Below the pieces are notes generated by a model. That model had not been told where the DNA came from. It made no database searches and saw only the letters and a list, made by a program, of their open reading frames with translations. A DNA stretch of 64,000 bases, taken from positions 310,001-374,000 of the forward strand of contig CAVZHQ010000006.1 of NCBI GenBank assembly GCA_963775125.1, in the 5' to 3' direction. Shown in pieces: positions 24,861-32,826 of the stretch. The stretch is from JAHECQ01 sp963775125. GTDB lineage: Bacteria > Actinomycetota > Acidimicrobiia > Acidimicrobiales > SZUA-35. Within the stretch, counting starts at the first letter, position 1. Every line of letters starts with the position of its first letter. The position numbers and the translations under genes are program-made.

Positions 24861-26291
24861 ATGCTCGACAGAACCGACCTCTCGACTTCTTCGCTGCTCG
24901 TGGAGGCCAGTGCCCGTGCGGCGTGGCACGCCGCACAGTTCTTCGACGGTGTGGCCGAGCGCCCCGTTGCCGGTCCAGTCGACCTGCACGGGCTGCGCGA
25001 GGCATTCGGAGGCGATGTGCCCGAGGTGGGCGCATCTTCGGCCGAGGTGATCGACGCGCTCGTGGCAGCAGCGGAACCCGGATTGGTGGCCACCGTCGGG
25101 CCTCGCTACTTCGGGTTCGTGACCGGCGGAGCGCTGCCCGCGGCCGTTGGCGCCGATTGGCTGTCGGCTACGTGGGATCAACAAGTTGCCCTCGGCGTCT
25201 CGTCGCCGGCCGCCGCCGTGTGCGAGGAGACGGTGGCCCGCTGGTTGGTCGACCTCCTCGGCTTGCCCCAGGGGAGCGGCGTCGGGTTGGTGACCGGGGG
25301 CCAACTGGCGAACACGACGTGCCTGGCGGTCGCCCGGCGCACGGTGCTGCAACGGTTGGGATACGACCCTGACCGTGATGGTCTCGCCGGCTGTGCGCCG
25401 GTCACCGTGATCGTGGGGGAGGAGGCACACACGACCATCGCTCGGTCGCTGCGGTTCCTGGGCCTCGGCTCCGCACAGGTCGTCGAGGTTCCCGCCGACG
25501 CCCAGGGCCGGATCGAGGTCGGTGCCGTGGCCGCGGCGCTCACCAAGCTCCCGAAGGGTTCGCCGACCATCGTCTGCGCCCAGGCCGGCAACGTGAACTC
25601 GGGGTCCTTCGATCCCTTCGACGACATCGCAGACGCCTGCGCCGAGCACGAGGCCTGGCTCCACATCGACGGAGCCTTCGGACTTTGGGTGGCGGCTACG
25701 CCCACCCGTCGCCCGTTGGTCGCCGGGCATCATCGCGCCGATTCGTGGGCCGTCGATCTGCACAAGTGGTTGAACGTCCCCTACGACAGCGGCGCGGCAA
25801 TCATGCGGGACGCAACTGCCCAGGCCGAGACCCTCCGGTTGTCTGCGCCGTATCTGGTGGCCGGCGAGGAGCTCCGCGACGGCTCGTCGTTCGTGCCGGA
25901 GTCATCCCGTCGGGCTCGGTGCTTCCCGGCGTGGGCCGCCATCCGCAGCCTTGGCCGCAGTGGTATCGCCACCCTGATCGACGACTGTTGCGACCACGCA
26001 ACCCACTTCGCACGGCTCCTGTCCGAACACCCGTCGGTCGATGTTCTGAACGAGGTCGTGATCAACCAGGTGATGGTTCGAGTCGCCGATTCCGACGACC
26101 GGACCCGCGAGCTGATCGAGGCTGTCCAGCGGGACGGCACCTGTTGGGCTGGGCCGACCGTCTGGCACGGCAAGGCGGCCATGCGAATTTCGGTGTCGAA
26201 TTGGTCGACCACGACCACGGACATCGACCGATCGGCCGCAGCAATCCTTGCGTGCGTTGATCGGCGTCACTCGACGAAGGCGGACTCCTGA
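24861..26291 (+). CDS. Pyridoxal-phosphate-dependent decarboxylase (group II)
   Basis: 476 residues of fold type I. The N-terminal part has GPRYFGFVTGGALPAAVGADW, and the cofactor region has TGGQLANTTCLAVARR, EEAHTTIARSLRFLG and HIDGAFGLWVA (Asp contacting the PLP ring). The Schiff-base lysine is in WAVDLHKWLNVPYDSGA. This set matches aromatic-L-amino-acid/glutamate decarboxylase-like enzymes, though many actinobacterial members act on unknown amino acids. It is divergent from a hypothetical gene and convergent with the membrane protein gene at 26296. Confidence 0.9.
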   Translation: MLDRTDLSTSSLLVEASARAAWHAAQFFDGVAERPVAGPVDLHGLREAFGGDVPEVGASSAEVIDALVAAAEPGLVATVGPRYFGFVTGGALPAAVGADWLSATWDQQVALGVSSPAAAVCEETVARWLVDLLGLPQGSGVGLVTGGQLANTTCLAVARRTVLQRLGYDPDRDGLAGCAPVTVIVGEEAHTTIARSLRFLGLGSAQVVEVPADAQGRIEVGAVAAALTKLPKGSPTIVCAQAGNVNSGSFDPFDDIADACAEHEAWLHIDGAFGLWVAATPTRRPLVAGHHRADSWAVDLHKWLNVPYDSGAAIMRDATAQAETLRLSAPYLVAGEELRDGSSFVPESSRRARCFPAWAAIRSLGRSGIATLIDDCCDHATHFARLLSEHPSVDVLNEVVINQVMVRVADSDDRTRELIEAVQRDGTCWAGPTVWHGKAAMRISVSNWSTTTTDIDRSAAAILACVDRRHSTKADS

Positions 26292-26295
26292 GCAG

Positions 26296-26869
26296 TCAGG
26301 CCTGTGCGGCCCGGTTCTTCGGAGTGAGCAGGCCGGCGACGAGGTAGCCGATCGAGCAGAACATGGCCGGGTATCCGATGGCGGCAAGCACCGTCTCTCG
26401 AGTCGTCCAGGTGTCACCGATGACCGCAAGGTAGATGGCGAACGAGGTGATGAAGATTGCGCCGCTGACTCGCGGCGATCCGAAGTCGACGCCGCCGGAG
26501 GTCGGAGTTCGGCGTGCGGAGCGATCGAGCGAGGGCGCCGCGCTGAACGAACGCGAGGGCGGCGGCGGCGCCGAAGAAGAGCAGTCCTGGACCCATTCCG
26601 GTGAGGAAGCTGACGGCGCCTGCCGCGGCCAGGGCCCAGATGGTGACGGTGATAGCGGTCGTCGTACTGCGTTCGGACATGAAACTCTCCATTCGGTAGC
26701 GGGGCACGGTGATTGCGAGGTCGAGGCTCGTTCGGAGGAGCGCGGATCGAAGGCCGCGGTCGGCCGCCAGGTCCGAGAAGTGCTGGGCCAGCGGTTCGCC
26801 GTAGTCGTCGCGGAAGGACTTGGGGTACAGGCGGATCAGCCGCCGGTACAGACGGACGTAGGGATCCAT
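26296..26869 (-). CDS. PadR-linked membrane protein (frameshifted)
   Basis: The N-terminus is YRRLIRLYPKSFRDDYGEPL (residues 8-27), the short motif found at the start of many PadR-linked permease-like proteins. Two membrane segments follow (ITVTIWALAAAGAVSFLTG and GLLFFGAAAALAFVQRG). After about 26500 the frame shifts; the other frame gives FITSFAIYLAVIGDTW and IGYPAMFCSIGYLVAGLL, two more membrane segments, stopping at TGA 26296. The ATG is one base after the stop of the PadR gene, so the two are coupled. The arrangement is mirrored by 27313-28310. Confidence 0.7.
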
Positions 26870-26870
26870 T

Positions 26871-27221
26871 TCAGGCCATCCCTCGGCCGAGATTCGCCCG
26901 TGTTGTCTGTACGAGGTGGGCCAACCTCGATGCCTCCGCCCCGCACACGCGCTCGCCGAGTGGCGTCAGCCGGTAGTACCGACGGCGCTGATCGTCGTTG
27001 CCGACGGGCCGCTCGGCCAGCTCCTCCGCCAATCCTTGGTCGACGAGCTTCTTGAGGGTGCCGTACAGCGTCGCCGGTCCCATACGGACCAACCCGCTGG
27101 ATGAACTCTCGACATCCTGCATGATCGAGTAGCCGTGCCGTTCGCCTCCGGTCAGGGAAACGAGGACGTGGAACTGCGCTTGCGGTAGGGGGATGAACGA
27201 CTGGGGGTCTACCGAGGCCAT
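26871..27221 (-). CDS. PadR-family transcriptional regulator
   Basis: 116 residues. The winged helix has PLPQAQFHVLVSLTGGERHG, YSIMQDVESSS, VRMGPATLYGTLKKLVDQGL and RRRYYRLTPLGERVCGAEA, the PadR-s1 signature (MGPATLYGTLKKL). PadR proteins repress transport or detoxification genes and release on binding ligands. It is co-transcribed with the following membrane protein gene and is divergent from a paralogous PadR (91-base gap with two inverted repeats). Confidence 0.93.
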   Translation of the reverse strand: MASVDPQSFIPLPQAQFHVLVSLTGGERHGYSIMQDVESSSSGLVRMGPATLYGTLKKLVDQGLAEELAERPVGNDDQRRRYYRLTPLGERVCGAEASRLAHLVQTTRANLGRGMA

Positions 27222-27231
27222 GTCTGGACTC

Positions 27232-27280
27232 TATCATAAAATGATATATCGTCAAGTGCTAGATATATATCAACACTTGA
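27232..27280. promoter_or_regulatory. Two inverted repeats in divergent PadR promoter
   Basis: TATCAT-AAA-ATGATA (27232-27246) is a perfect 6-bp palindrome. TCAAGTG (27252-27258) and CACTTGA (27274-27280) are exact inverted arms 15 bases apart with an AT-rich centre. The 91-base gap is far more AT-rich than its surroundings and holds the promoters of both PadR genes, so these are the likely operators. Confidence 0.65.
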
Positions 27281-27312
27281 CTTAATATAACGAGACTCGA
27301 TAGAGTGTCGAC

Positions 27313-27699
27313 ATGCCAAGATCGAAGTCGAAACCTTCCTCCAAGTCCGTCGAGGACTTCTTGCCGCTGCCGGCGTCGGTCATGCAGATCATCGTGGCGT
27401 TGGCCGCCGGCGAGAAGCACGGATACGCGATCATGCAGGAAGTCGACGACCTGTCGGCCGGAGCCGTCAAGATGGGGCCGGGCACGCTCTACGGATCGAT
27501 CAAGCGAATGATCGATCAAGGCCTTCTGGAGGAGACCGAGTCTCGACTCGATCCCGCCCTCGACGACGAGCGGCGTCGGTACTACAAGCTCACGGAGCTG
27601 GGCCATCGTGTCGGTTCGGCCGAGCACGACCGGTTGCGGCGTCTGGTCTCGGCCGCTGACGCCCGCAAGCTCGGCCTCGGCCTGGGTGGTCTGGCATGA
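27313..27699 (+). CDS. PadR-family transcriptional regulator (paralogue)
   Basis: 128 residues, with basic tail MPRSKSKPSSKSVEDFLPLP and winged helix VMQIIVALAAGEKHGYAIMQ, VKMGPGTLYGSIKRMIDQGL and RRRYYKLTELGHRVGSAEH. It is clearly a paralogue of the PadR gene on the other strand. Its stop overlaps the following membrane protein gene (ATGA, 27696-27699). It likely represses its own operon through the inverted repeats just upstream. Confidence 0.93.
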   Translation: MPRSKSKPSSKSVEDFLPLPASVMQIIVALAAGEKHGYAIMQEVDDLSAGAVKMGPGTLYGSIKRMIDQGLLEETESRLDPALDDERRRYYKLTELGHRVGSAEHDRLRRLVSAADARKLGLGLGGLA

Positions 27700-28310
27700 C
27701 TGGAAGGTTTGGCGTGACTGGCCCTGGGAGCCTCGGGAGACTGGCCCTGCTCGCCTTCCCCCGCTCGTTTCGCCGCGAGTTCGGCGAGGACTACCTCCAG
27801 ACCGTGGCCGACCTTCGCCGTCACAGTGGCGTCGGTGGGAGGCCGCTGGCCCTACGAATCGCGTTCGATGTATTGCGTACTGCACCCGCTATGAGAATGG
27901 AGACTGCCATGTCCAAGTCCAACTTCAAGCCGATAGCCCTGACCGCCGTGTTGGCGATTGGTCTGTTCGCCGTCGTCGCAGGCTCACCGGCCTTCGGCCT
28001 CGCGGTCGGCGCTGCCTTCGGGCTGCTGGTATTGCTAGCGCTCTTCGCCCGCGCCGGCAATCGACCCATCGTCGCCGAGCACCGTCATGCGGCCCACTGG
28101 TATGGCTGGGTTGCTGCGGGAGCCTGCTCATTCGCTCTCGGGTTCGGAGTCCTGGCGGTCGACGGGCCCGAACTCTCGTCGGTGGGATGGACGGTCACCA
28201 TGCTGAGTTGGGCCACCGGCGTGGTGCTGGTCGTCTTCGGCCTGGTTCTGGTGATTGGACGTCTGCTCAACGAACGAGCCGCTCGGATGCAGCCACGAGG
28301 TCACGTCTGA
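27696..28310 (+). CDS. PadR-linked membrane protein
   Basis: 204 residues. The N-terminal soluble part has LLAFPRSFRREFGEDYLQTV, the same motif as in the divergent partner at 26869. Then come membrane segments at about 75-125 (ALTAVLAIGLFAVVAG, LAVGAAFGLLVLLALFA) and 140-195 (WVAAGACSFALGFGVLAV, MLSWATGVVLVVFGLVLVIG). Size and topology fit a small membrane protein controlled by PadR, but no transport motif is seen. The stop overlaps the end of the convergent acyl-CoA dehydrogenase gene by 10 bases. Confidence 0.78.
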   Translation: MTGRFGVTGPGSLGRLALLAFPRSFRREFGEDYLQTVADLRRHSGVGGRPLALRIAFDVLRTAPAMRMETAMSKSNFKPIALTAVLAIGLFAVVAGSPAFGLAVGAAFGLLVLLALFARAGNRPIVAEHRHAAHWYGWVAAGACSFALGFGVLAVDGPELSSVGWTVTMLSWATGVVLVVFGLVLVIGRLLNERAARMQPRGHV

Positions 28311-29476
28311 TCCGGACCGACGCCGAGGGCTACCTGACCGGCATGGACCAGCGTTGCCTCCATCGTGAACGGGTGGAACTTGGCCGCTCGCAGGTCCCGG
28401 TAGGCCCGCTCGATCGGCGAACCTTTCCGGAAGGCGGAGCCGCCGGCGACGTCCATCGCCACGTCGCAGACCTCGATCCCGGCGAGCGCCACCTCCCGCT
28501 TGGCCGCCATCACTGCGACCACGGTGTCCATGGACGGAGCAGGATCGTCTCCCACGGAGCGCAGCGCTCCGTCGAGCGCCCAGGAGGCGACCCGAAGACG
28601 GTTGGTCATCACGCCGACCTGGCGCTGGACGATGGGATCCTTCGGTCGGGTCACCGCTGCGATGGCCTGCTCGCAGGCGCTCTCGGCGACGCCGAGATAG
28701 ACCGCAGCGATGATCGGCATAGCGATGCTCGCAATCACCTGAAGCGGTGGATCCAGAACGCCGTAGGGCCGGTTGGCCAGCACGCGCTCGTCGGGTACGA
28801 AGACGTCGTCGAATGTGACGTCATGGCTGGCCGTGCCCCGCATGCCGAGCGCGTCCCAGGTCTCCTCGATCGCCACGCCCTCGCTGGCGAACGGCACCGC
28901 CACGTTCAACACCCGCTGACCCTGGTCGGGGTCCTCGAATGCGAACATCGTCGACAGCACGACACCAACGGGCGCCTGGCTCACGAACGACTTCCGGCCG
29001 TTGACCCGATAACCGCCATCGACCTTGGTGGCCGTGCCCCGAGGGTGGGTGAAGTCGCCGCCTCCGGTCGAGACGAGAACCATTCCTTCGGTCGCGATCC
29101 GGCGTAGCGTCGCCTCGGCCCCCGGCAAGCCACGGCGGTAGCGCCACGCCGTGAACGCGGTTGCGTGTTGGTGCATCGCTGACGCCAACGCCGTGGAGGC
29201 GCAATGGCGGGCCAGTTCTCGCTGGACCTGGGCGAGGTCGCTGATGGTCGCCCCTTCGCCGCCAAGTTCGATGGGGACCCCGATGGCGAGGAGGCCGCAG
29301 TGTCGAAGGTGTTCAAAGGATGCAGCGACCCAGGTGCCATCGGCATCGTGTCGTGCGGCGTTCTGTCCCAAAAGCTCTCCACAGGCCGCAGCACGGCCGA
29401 CGAAGTCGTGGGGGTTGGTTGCGACTGGGTTCGATGAGTCAGGGTTGGTTGATTCGGAGTGAAAGATTGTGACCAT
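28301..29476 (-). CDS. Acyl-CoA dehydrogenase
   Basis: 391 residues from ATG 29476. It has LLAIGVPIELGGEGATISDL, VQRELARHCASTALASAMH, RVNGRKSFVSQAPVG and WDALGMRGTASHDVTFDDVF, followed by the helical domain AMPIIAAVYLGVAESACEQA and AGGSAFRKGSPIERAYRD. This is a genuine ACAD, probably acting on branched or cyclic acyl-CoA, or an FMN oxygenase relative. It is divergent from an HxlR regulator (122-base gap), which may control it. Confidence 0.9.
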   Translation of the reverse strand: MVTIFHSESTNPDSSNPVATNPHDFVGRAAACGELLGQNAARHDADGTWVAASFEHLRHCGLLAIGVPIELGGEGATISDLAQVQRELARHCASTALASAMHQHATAFTAWRYRRGLPGAEATLRRIATEGMVLVSTGGGDFTHPRGTATKVDGGYRVNGRKSFVSQAPVGVVLSTMFAFEDPDQGQRVLNVAVPFASEGVAIEETWDALGMRGTASHDVTFDDVFVPDERVLANRPYGVLDPPLQVIASIAMPIIAAVYLGVAESACEQAIAAVTRPKDPIVQRQVGVMTNRLRVASWALDGALRSVGDDPAPSMDTVVAVMAAKREVALAGIEVCDVAMDVAGGSAFRKGSPIERAYRDLRAAKFHPFTMEATLVHAGQVALGVGPDQT

Positions 29477-29599
29477 GCTCGACCATCGCGCTGGTTCGGG
29501 GAGCTCGATAGTCCACGTTCGTGACCCAGCCGGTATCGATTCGGTACCTCGCCGTGCGGTTGCTGCTTCCCCGTTCGTCGAGCAGCGCGACAATGAACC

Positions 29600-30286
29600 G
29601 TGCCCAACTATGGAACGTACTGTCCGGTGGCAGTCGCATGTGAGGCAGTCTCGGACCGGTGGACGCTGCTCGTGCTGCGTGAAATGGTGCTCGGCAACTC
29701 GCGGTTCAACGACATCGCTCGGGGGTTGCCCGGCATCTCCCGAACCCTGCTCGTGCATCGCCTCAAGCACCTCGAACGCAAGGGAATCGTCGAGGTGTGG
29801 CCGCTGCCGGGCCGGGGACATGAGTACCGGCTCACCGAGGCAGGCAAGGACCTCGAGCCGGTCCTGATGGCCCTTGGGCGATGGGCAGTCGATTGGATGT
29901 ACGACCATCTGGACCCGAATGACGTCACGCCGGAACACCTGATGTGGTGGATGCACCGCCGAGTGGACGTGTCGCAACTGCCTGCACACCGTGTTGTCGT
30001 GCTGTTCCATCACACCGCCCCCGAGAAACGTCGGATCTGGCTGGTGGCCGAGCGGGGCGAGGTGTCGGTTTGCCTCGTCGACCCAGGCTTCGAGGTGGAC
30101 GGAGCAGTCCGTTGCTCCACGCCGGTCCTCGCCCGGGTCTTCAGCGGCGAGCGGTCCTGGAACGAAGCCGTTCGTTCCGGCGACATCGAGGTGACGGGGT
30201 CACGGACCGTGACGGGGGCGTTGCCCCGCTGGTTCGTGTGGAGCCCGTGGGCCGATGTCGTCAGCGCAAGAGGAGCCGGCCGCTGA
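29600..30286 (+). CDS. HxlR-family transcriptional regulator
   Basis: 228 residues from GTG 29600. The N-terminal HTH is typical of HxlR: YCPVAVACEAVSDRWTLLVL with the conserved Cys and WT, then RFNDIARGLPGISRTLLVHR, LKHLERKGIVEVWPLPGRGH and YRLTEAGKDLEPVLMALGRW. HxlR proteins often sense electrophiles or redox change via that Cys. The C-terminal 110 residues (PEKRRIWLVAERGEVSVCLV) form an SCP2-like extra domain seen in longer members. It is divergent from the acyl-CoA dehydrogenase gene. Confidence 0.88.
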   Translation: MPNYGTYCPVAVACEAVSDRWTLLVLREMVLGNSRFNDIARGLPGISRTLLVHRLKHLERKGIVEVWPLPGRGHEYRLTEAGKDLEPVLMALGRWAVDWMYDHLDPNDVTPEHLMWWMHRRVDVSQLPAHRVVVLFHHTAPEKRRIWLVAERGEVSVCLVDPGFEVDGAVRCSTPVLARVFSGERSWNEAVRSGDIEVTGSRTVTGALPRWFVWSPWADVVSARGAGR

Positions 30287-30379
30287 TCGAACTCGCCGAG
30301 GAGAACTGGGGAAAGTTTGCATCCACGGCCCTGCGCCGTTTCGTAGCAGGGGTATCCATCCCAACCCGGAGGTACCCCT

Positions 30380-31451
30380 GTGTCCAACGTAAAACTTTCA
30401 CTGCCCCCCTCGCCTGCATCGCAGGCCAGCCGCAAGCTTCGTTACGGAGTAATCGCCGCAGCCCTGGCGCTGTCACTGGCGGCATGCGGCAATGGCGATT
30501 CAGACGACGCAGCGGCGGACGTAACCGCAGCCGCAGAGACCGATGAGACGACCGACGCCACTGAGGCGATGGCCGATGAGCCGGGAACCATTGTCGATGT
30601 GGCGGTGGCGAATGGGTCGTTCACGACGCTGGTTGCTGCCGTCGAGGCGGCGGGACTGGTCGAGACCCTGTCGGGTGACGGTCCGTTCACCGTCTTCGCG
30701 CCGACCGACGAAGCCTTTGCGGCGGCGCTCGAAAGTCTCGGACATGACGGCCGAGGAACTCCTGGCCGACAAGGAGGCTCTGACCTCGATCTTGACCTAT
30801 CACGTGGTCGCCGGCGAGGTGCCGAGCAGCGACGTCGTGACGATGGACGGTGAGTCGGTGGCGACGGTCAACGGCGCCGAAGTGACCATTTCGGTCGATG
30901 GGGACATGGTGATGGTCAACGACGCAAATGTCGTAGCCGTCGATGTCGAAGCGAGCAATGGCGTCATCCACGTCATCGACCGCGTGCTGCTTCCTCCCGC
31001 GGACGAAGAAGCCATGGCCGAGGAGCCGGGAACCATTGTCGATGTGGCGGTAGCGAACGGGTCGTTCACGACGCTGGTTGCTGCCGTCGAGGCGGCGGGA
31101 CTGGTCGAGACCCTGTCGGGTGATGGCCCGTTCACCGTCTTCGCTCCGACCGATGAGGCGTTCGCGGCTGCGCTCGAGAGTCTTGGTCTGACGGCCGAGG
31201 AGCTGCTGGCCGACAAGGAGGCTCTGACCTCGATCTTGACCTATCACGTGGTCGCCGGCGAGGTGCCGAGCAGCGACGTGGTCACGATGGACGGTCAGTC
31301 GGTGGCGACGGTGAACGGCGCCGAAGTGACCATTTCGGTCGATGGGGACATGGTGATGGTCAACGACGCAAATGTCGTGGCCGTCGACGTGGACGCGAGC
31401 AACGGTGTCATCCACGTCATCGACCGCGTGCTGCTTCCTCCTGCGGGCTGA
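30380..31451 (+). CDS. Fasciclin-domain lipoprotein, two near-identical domains (frameshifted)
   Basis: GTG 30380 follows GGAGG by seven bases. The lipoprotein signal is YGVIAAALALSLAACGNGD (lipobox LAAC), then an Ala/Asp/Thr-rich linker. Each fasciclin (FAS1) domain has TIVDVAVANGSFTTLVAAVE, GPFTVFAPTDEAFAAALESL, ILTYHVVAGEVPSSDVVT and NGVIHVIDRVLLPP. One extra base near 30743 (CGGACATGACGG against GGTCTGACGG in copy two) breaks domain one. FAS1 lipoproteins mediate adhesion. The SigK/RskA-like pair follows 77 bases downstream, as with the SigK-controlled MPT83/MPT70 of mycobacteria, suggesting shared control. Confidence 0.85.
30569..31449 (+). repeat. Tandem duplication of a fasciclin-domain coding unit
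   Basis: Two copies of about 444 bases (CCGGGAACC at 30581 and 31026 mark the same point; distance 445 because copy one has a one-base insertion). Long stretches are identical including synonymous positions, so the duplication is recent or kept uniform by recombination. Confidence 0.85.
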
Positions 31452-31527
31452 AGCTGACCTCGTGCGGGTAGCGGTGGAGGCAAAAGAGGTAGTTCGGTAC
31501 GAGGATCGGTACCCTCGACCGATCGGC

Positions 31528-32109
31528 ATGACCTCCTCTGAGCCCCCGCCTCGCCCGCTCTCCAGCCCAACGCCGCTTCGGTCGCCTTCGGGGATCGAAG
31601 CGGCGTTTTGCGCCGGTGATGATGGTGCCTTGAAGTTGGCGTATGACGCCCATGGCGGCTTGGTCTACGGCCTTTGTCGCCGGGTGCTCAGTGCAGAACA
31701 GGCGGACGAAGTGACGCAAGACGTATTCCTCAATGCATGGCGATCCCGAGCCCAGTTCGATCCGTCCCGTGGAACGCTGCCGGCCTGGCTCGTCGGCATC
31801 ACCAAGCGGCGGATCATCGATCAGCTTCGCTCCGAAGGTCGGCACGCCAATCGGCGGGCCGACGTCGGCGAGCTCCCCGATCGGCCCAGTGAAACCGCGG
31901 TCGACCAGGTGGCCGACCGCATGCTCGTGGCCGCAGCGCTCCGTGAACTTCCGGAGCGAGCACGAGAGACGCTCGACCTGGCGTATCGTCAGGATCTGAC
32001 ACACCAGCAGATTGCCGAGAGAACCGGCAGGGCGCTCGGCACCGTGAAAAGTGACATCCGTCGAAGCCTCCAGGCGATGCGGCAGCAGGTGAGGGTCAGC
32101 GATGGCTGA
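31528..32109 (+). CDS. ECF sigma factor, SigK-like
   Basis: 193 residues from ATG 31528. Region 2: LKLAYDAHGGLVYGLCRRVL, EQADEVTQDVFLNAWRSRAQF and LPAWLVGITKRRIIDQLRSE. Region 4: LRELPERARETLDLAYRQDL, THQQIAERTGRALGTVKSDI, RRSLQAMRQQV. The order and residues fit the SigK/SigL group of ECF factors with RskA-type anti-sigma. Its stop overlaps the anti-sigma ATG by eight bases. A fasciclin lipoprotein gene lies upstream, a partnership known from the mycobacterial SigK regulon. Confidence 0.92.
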   Translation: MTSSEPPPRPLSSPTPLRSPSGIEAAFCAGDDGALKLAYDAHGGLVYGLCRRVLSAEQADEVTQDVFLNAWRSRAQFDPSRGTLPAWLVGITKRRIIDQLRSEGRHANRRADVGELPDRPSETAVDQVADRMLVAAALRELPERARETLDLAYRQDLTHQQIAERTGRALGTVKSDIRRSLQAMRQQVRVSDG

Positions 32110-32797
32110 GAAGGAACCGATGGGCGGTCCGGCCGGCGACGCATTCGACCCCGAGTTCGACCCTGATTTCGACGCCGAGTTCGCCGACATCGAGGCGGTG
32201 CTCCGGTCGCTGTCACCCGATGATCTGGAACCGATCGAGCCGCCCCCCCACGTCTGGCAGGGGATCGAGGCGGCCGTCGCCGCTGAGCGGGTAAGCCCGC
32301 CAGTCGACCTGATGGAGTATCGACGACGTCGAATGCAGCGCCTGACTGCGGTGGCGGCGACGCTCATCGTCGTCGTCGGCCTCGGCGCCTACTTGTTCGG
32401 CCGCGGCGGCGAGAACGACGGTCAAGTCATCGCCGCCGCCACGTTGGAATTCGACGAGGCCAACTTCGACCCGTTGGGTGCGAAGGCACTGGCGACGGTG
32501 TCGCTCGTCGATGACGAAGGTGCCTATCGGCTGGCCTTCGATCAGGCCGACCTTCCCCAGAATCTGCGCGAGAGCGCAGACCTCGAACTCTGGTTGATCG
32601 AGCCCGACGCCGACGGTCAGCCGCAGAACCTCCGGTCGCTCGGGCTCATCGACGCCGACGATCTCGACGAGATCGCCATCCCGGCCGATGTCGACCCTGC
32701 GAAATTTCGTGTGGTCGACATCAGCGTCGAGCCTCGAGATGGTGACGCCGCCCATTCGGGACGATCGATCCTCCGAGGACCGCTCGAAACCCTGTAG
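32102..32797 (+). CDS. RskA-like anti-sigma factor
   Basis: 231 residues. An acidic N-terminal cytoplasmic part (FDPEFDPDFDAEFADIEAVL) is followed by one membrane segment at about residues 82-100 (VAATLIVVVGLGAYLF) and an extracytoplasmic domain of the anti-sigma-K (RskA C-terminal) type: LELWLIEPDADGQPQNLRSL, VDPAKFRVVDISVEPRDG and HSGRSILRG. It overlaps and is co-expressed with the sigma gene, binds it at the membrane and releases it after regulated proteolysis. The zinc-binding ZAS motif is missing, as in many RskA relatives. Confidence 0.9.
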   Translation: MAEKEPMGGPAGDAFDPEFDPDFDAEFADIEAVLRSLSPDDLEPIEPPPHVWQGIEAAVAAERVSPPVDLMEYRRRRMQRLTAVAATLIVVVGLGAYLFGRGGENDGQVIAAATLEFDEANFDPLGAKALATVSLVDDEGAYRLAFDQADLPQNLRESADLELWLIEPDADGQPQNLRSLGLIDADDLDEIAIPADVDPAKFRVVDISVEPRDGDAAHSGRSILRGPLETL

Positions 32798-32826
32798 AAC
32801 GACGCGGCTGAAAGGTAGGTCAGGCG

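Noticed and set aside
24791..25093. N-terminal extension of the hypothetical protein at 24371-24790
   Set aside because: It would overlap the start of the PLP decarboxylase on the opposite strand and its sequence is Ser/Thr/Arg-rich shadow-like.
30356..30361. CCATCC upstream of the fasciclin gene as a SigK -35 box
   Set aside because: It lies only 19 bases before the ribosome-binding site/start region and no CGAAT -10 box follows at proper spacing, so it is probably chance.
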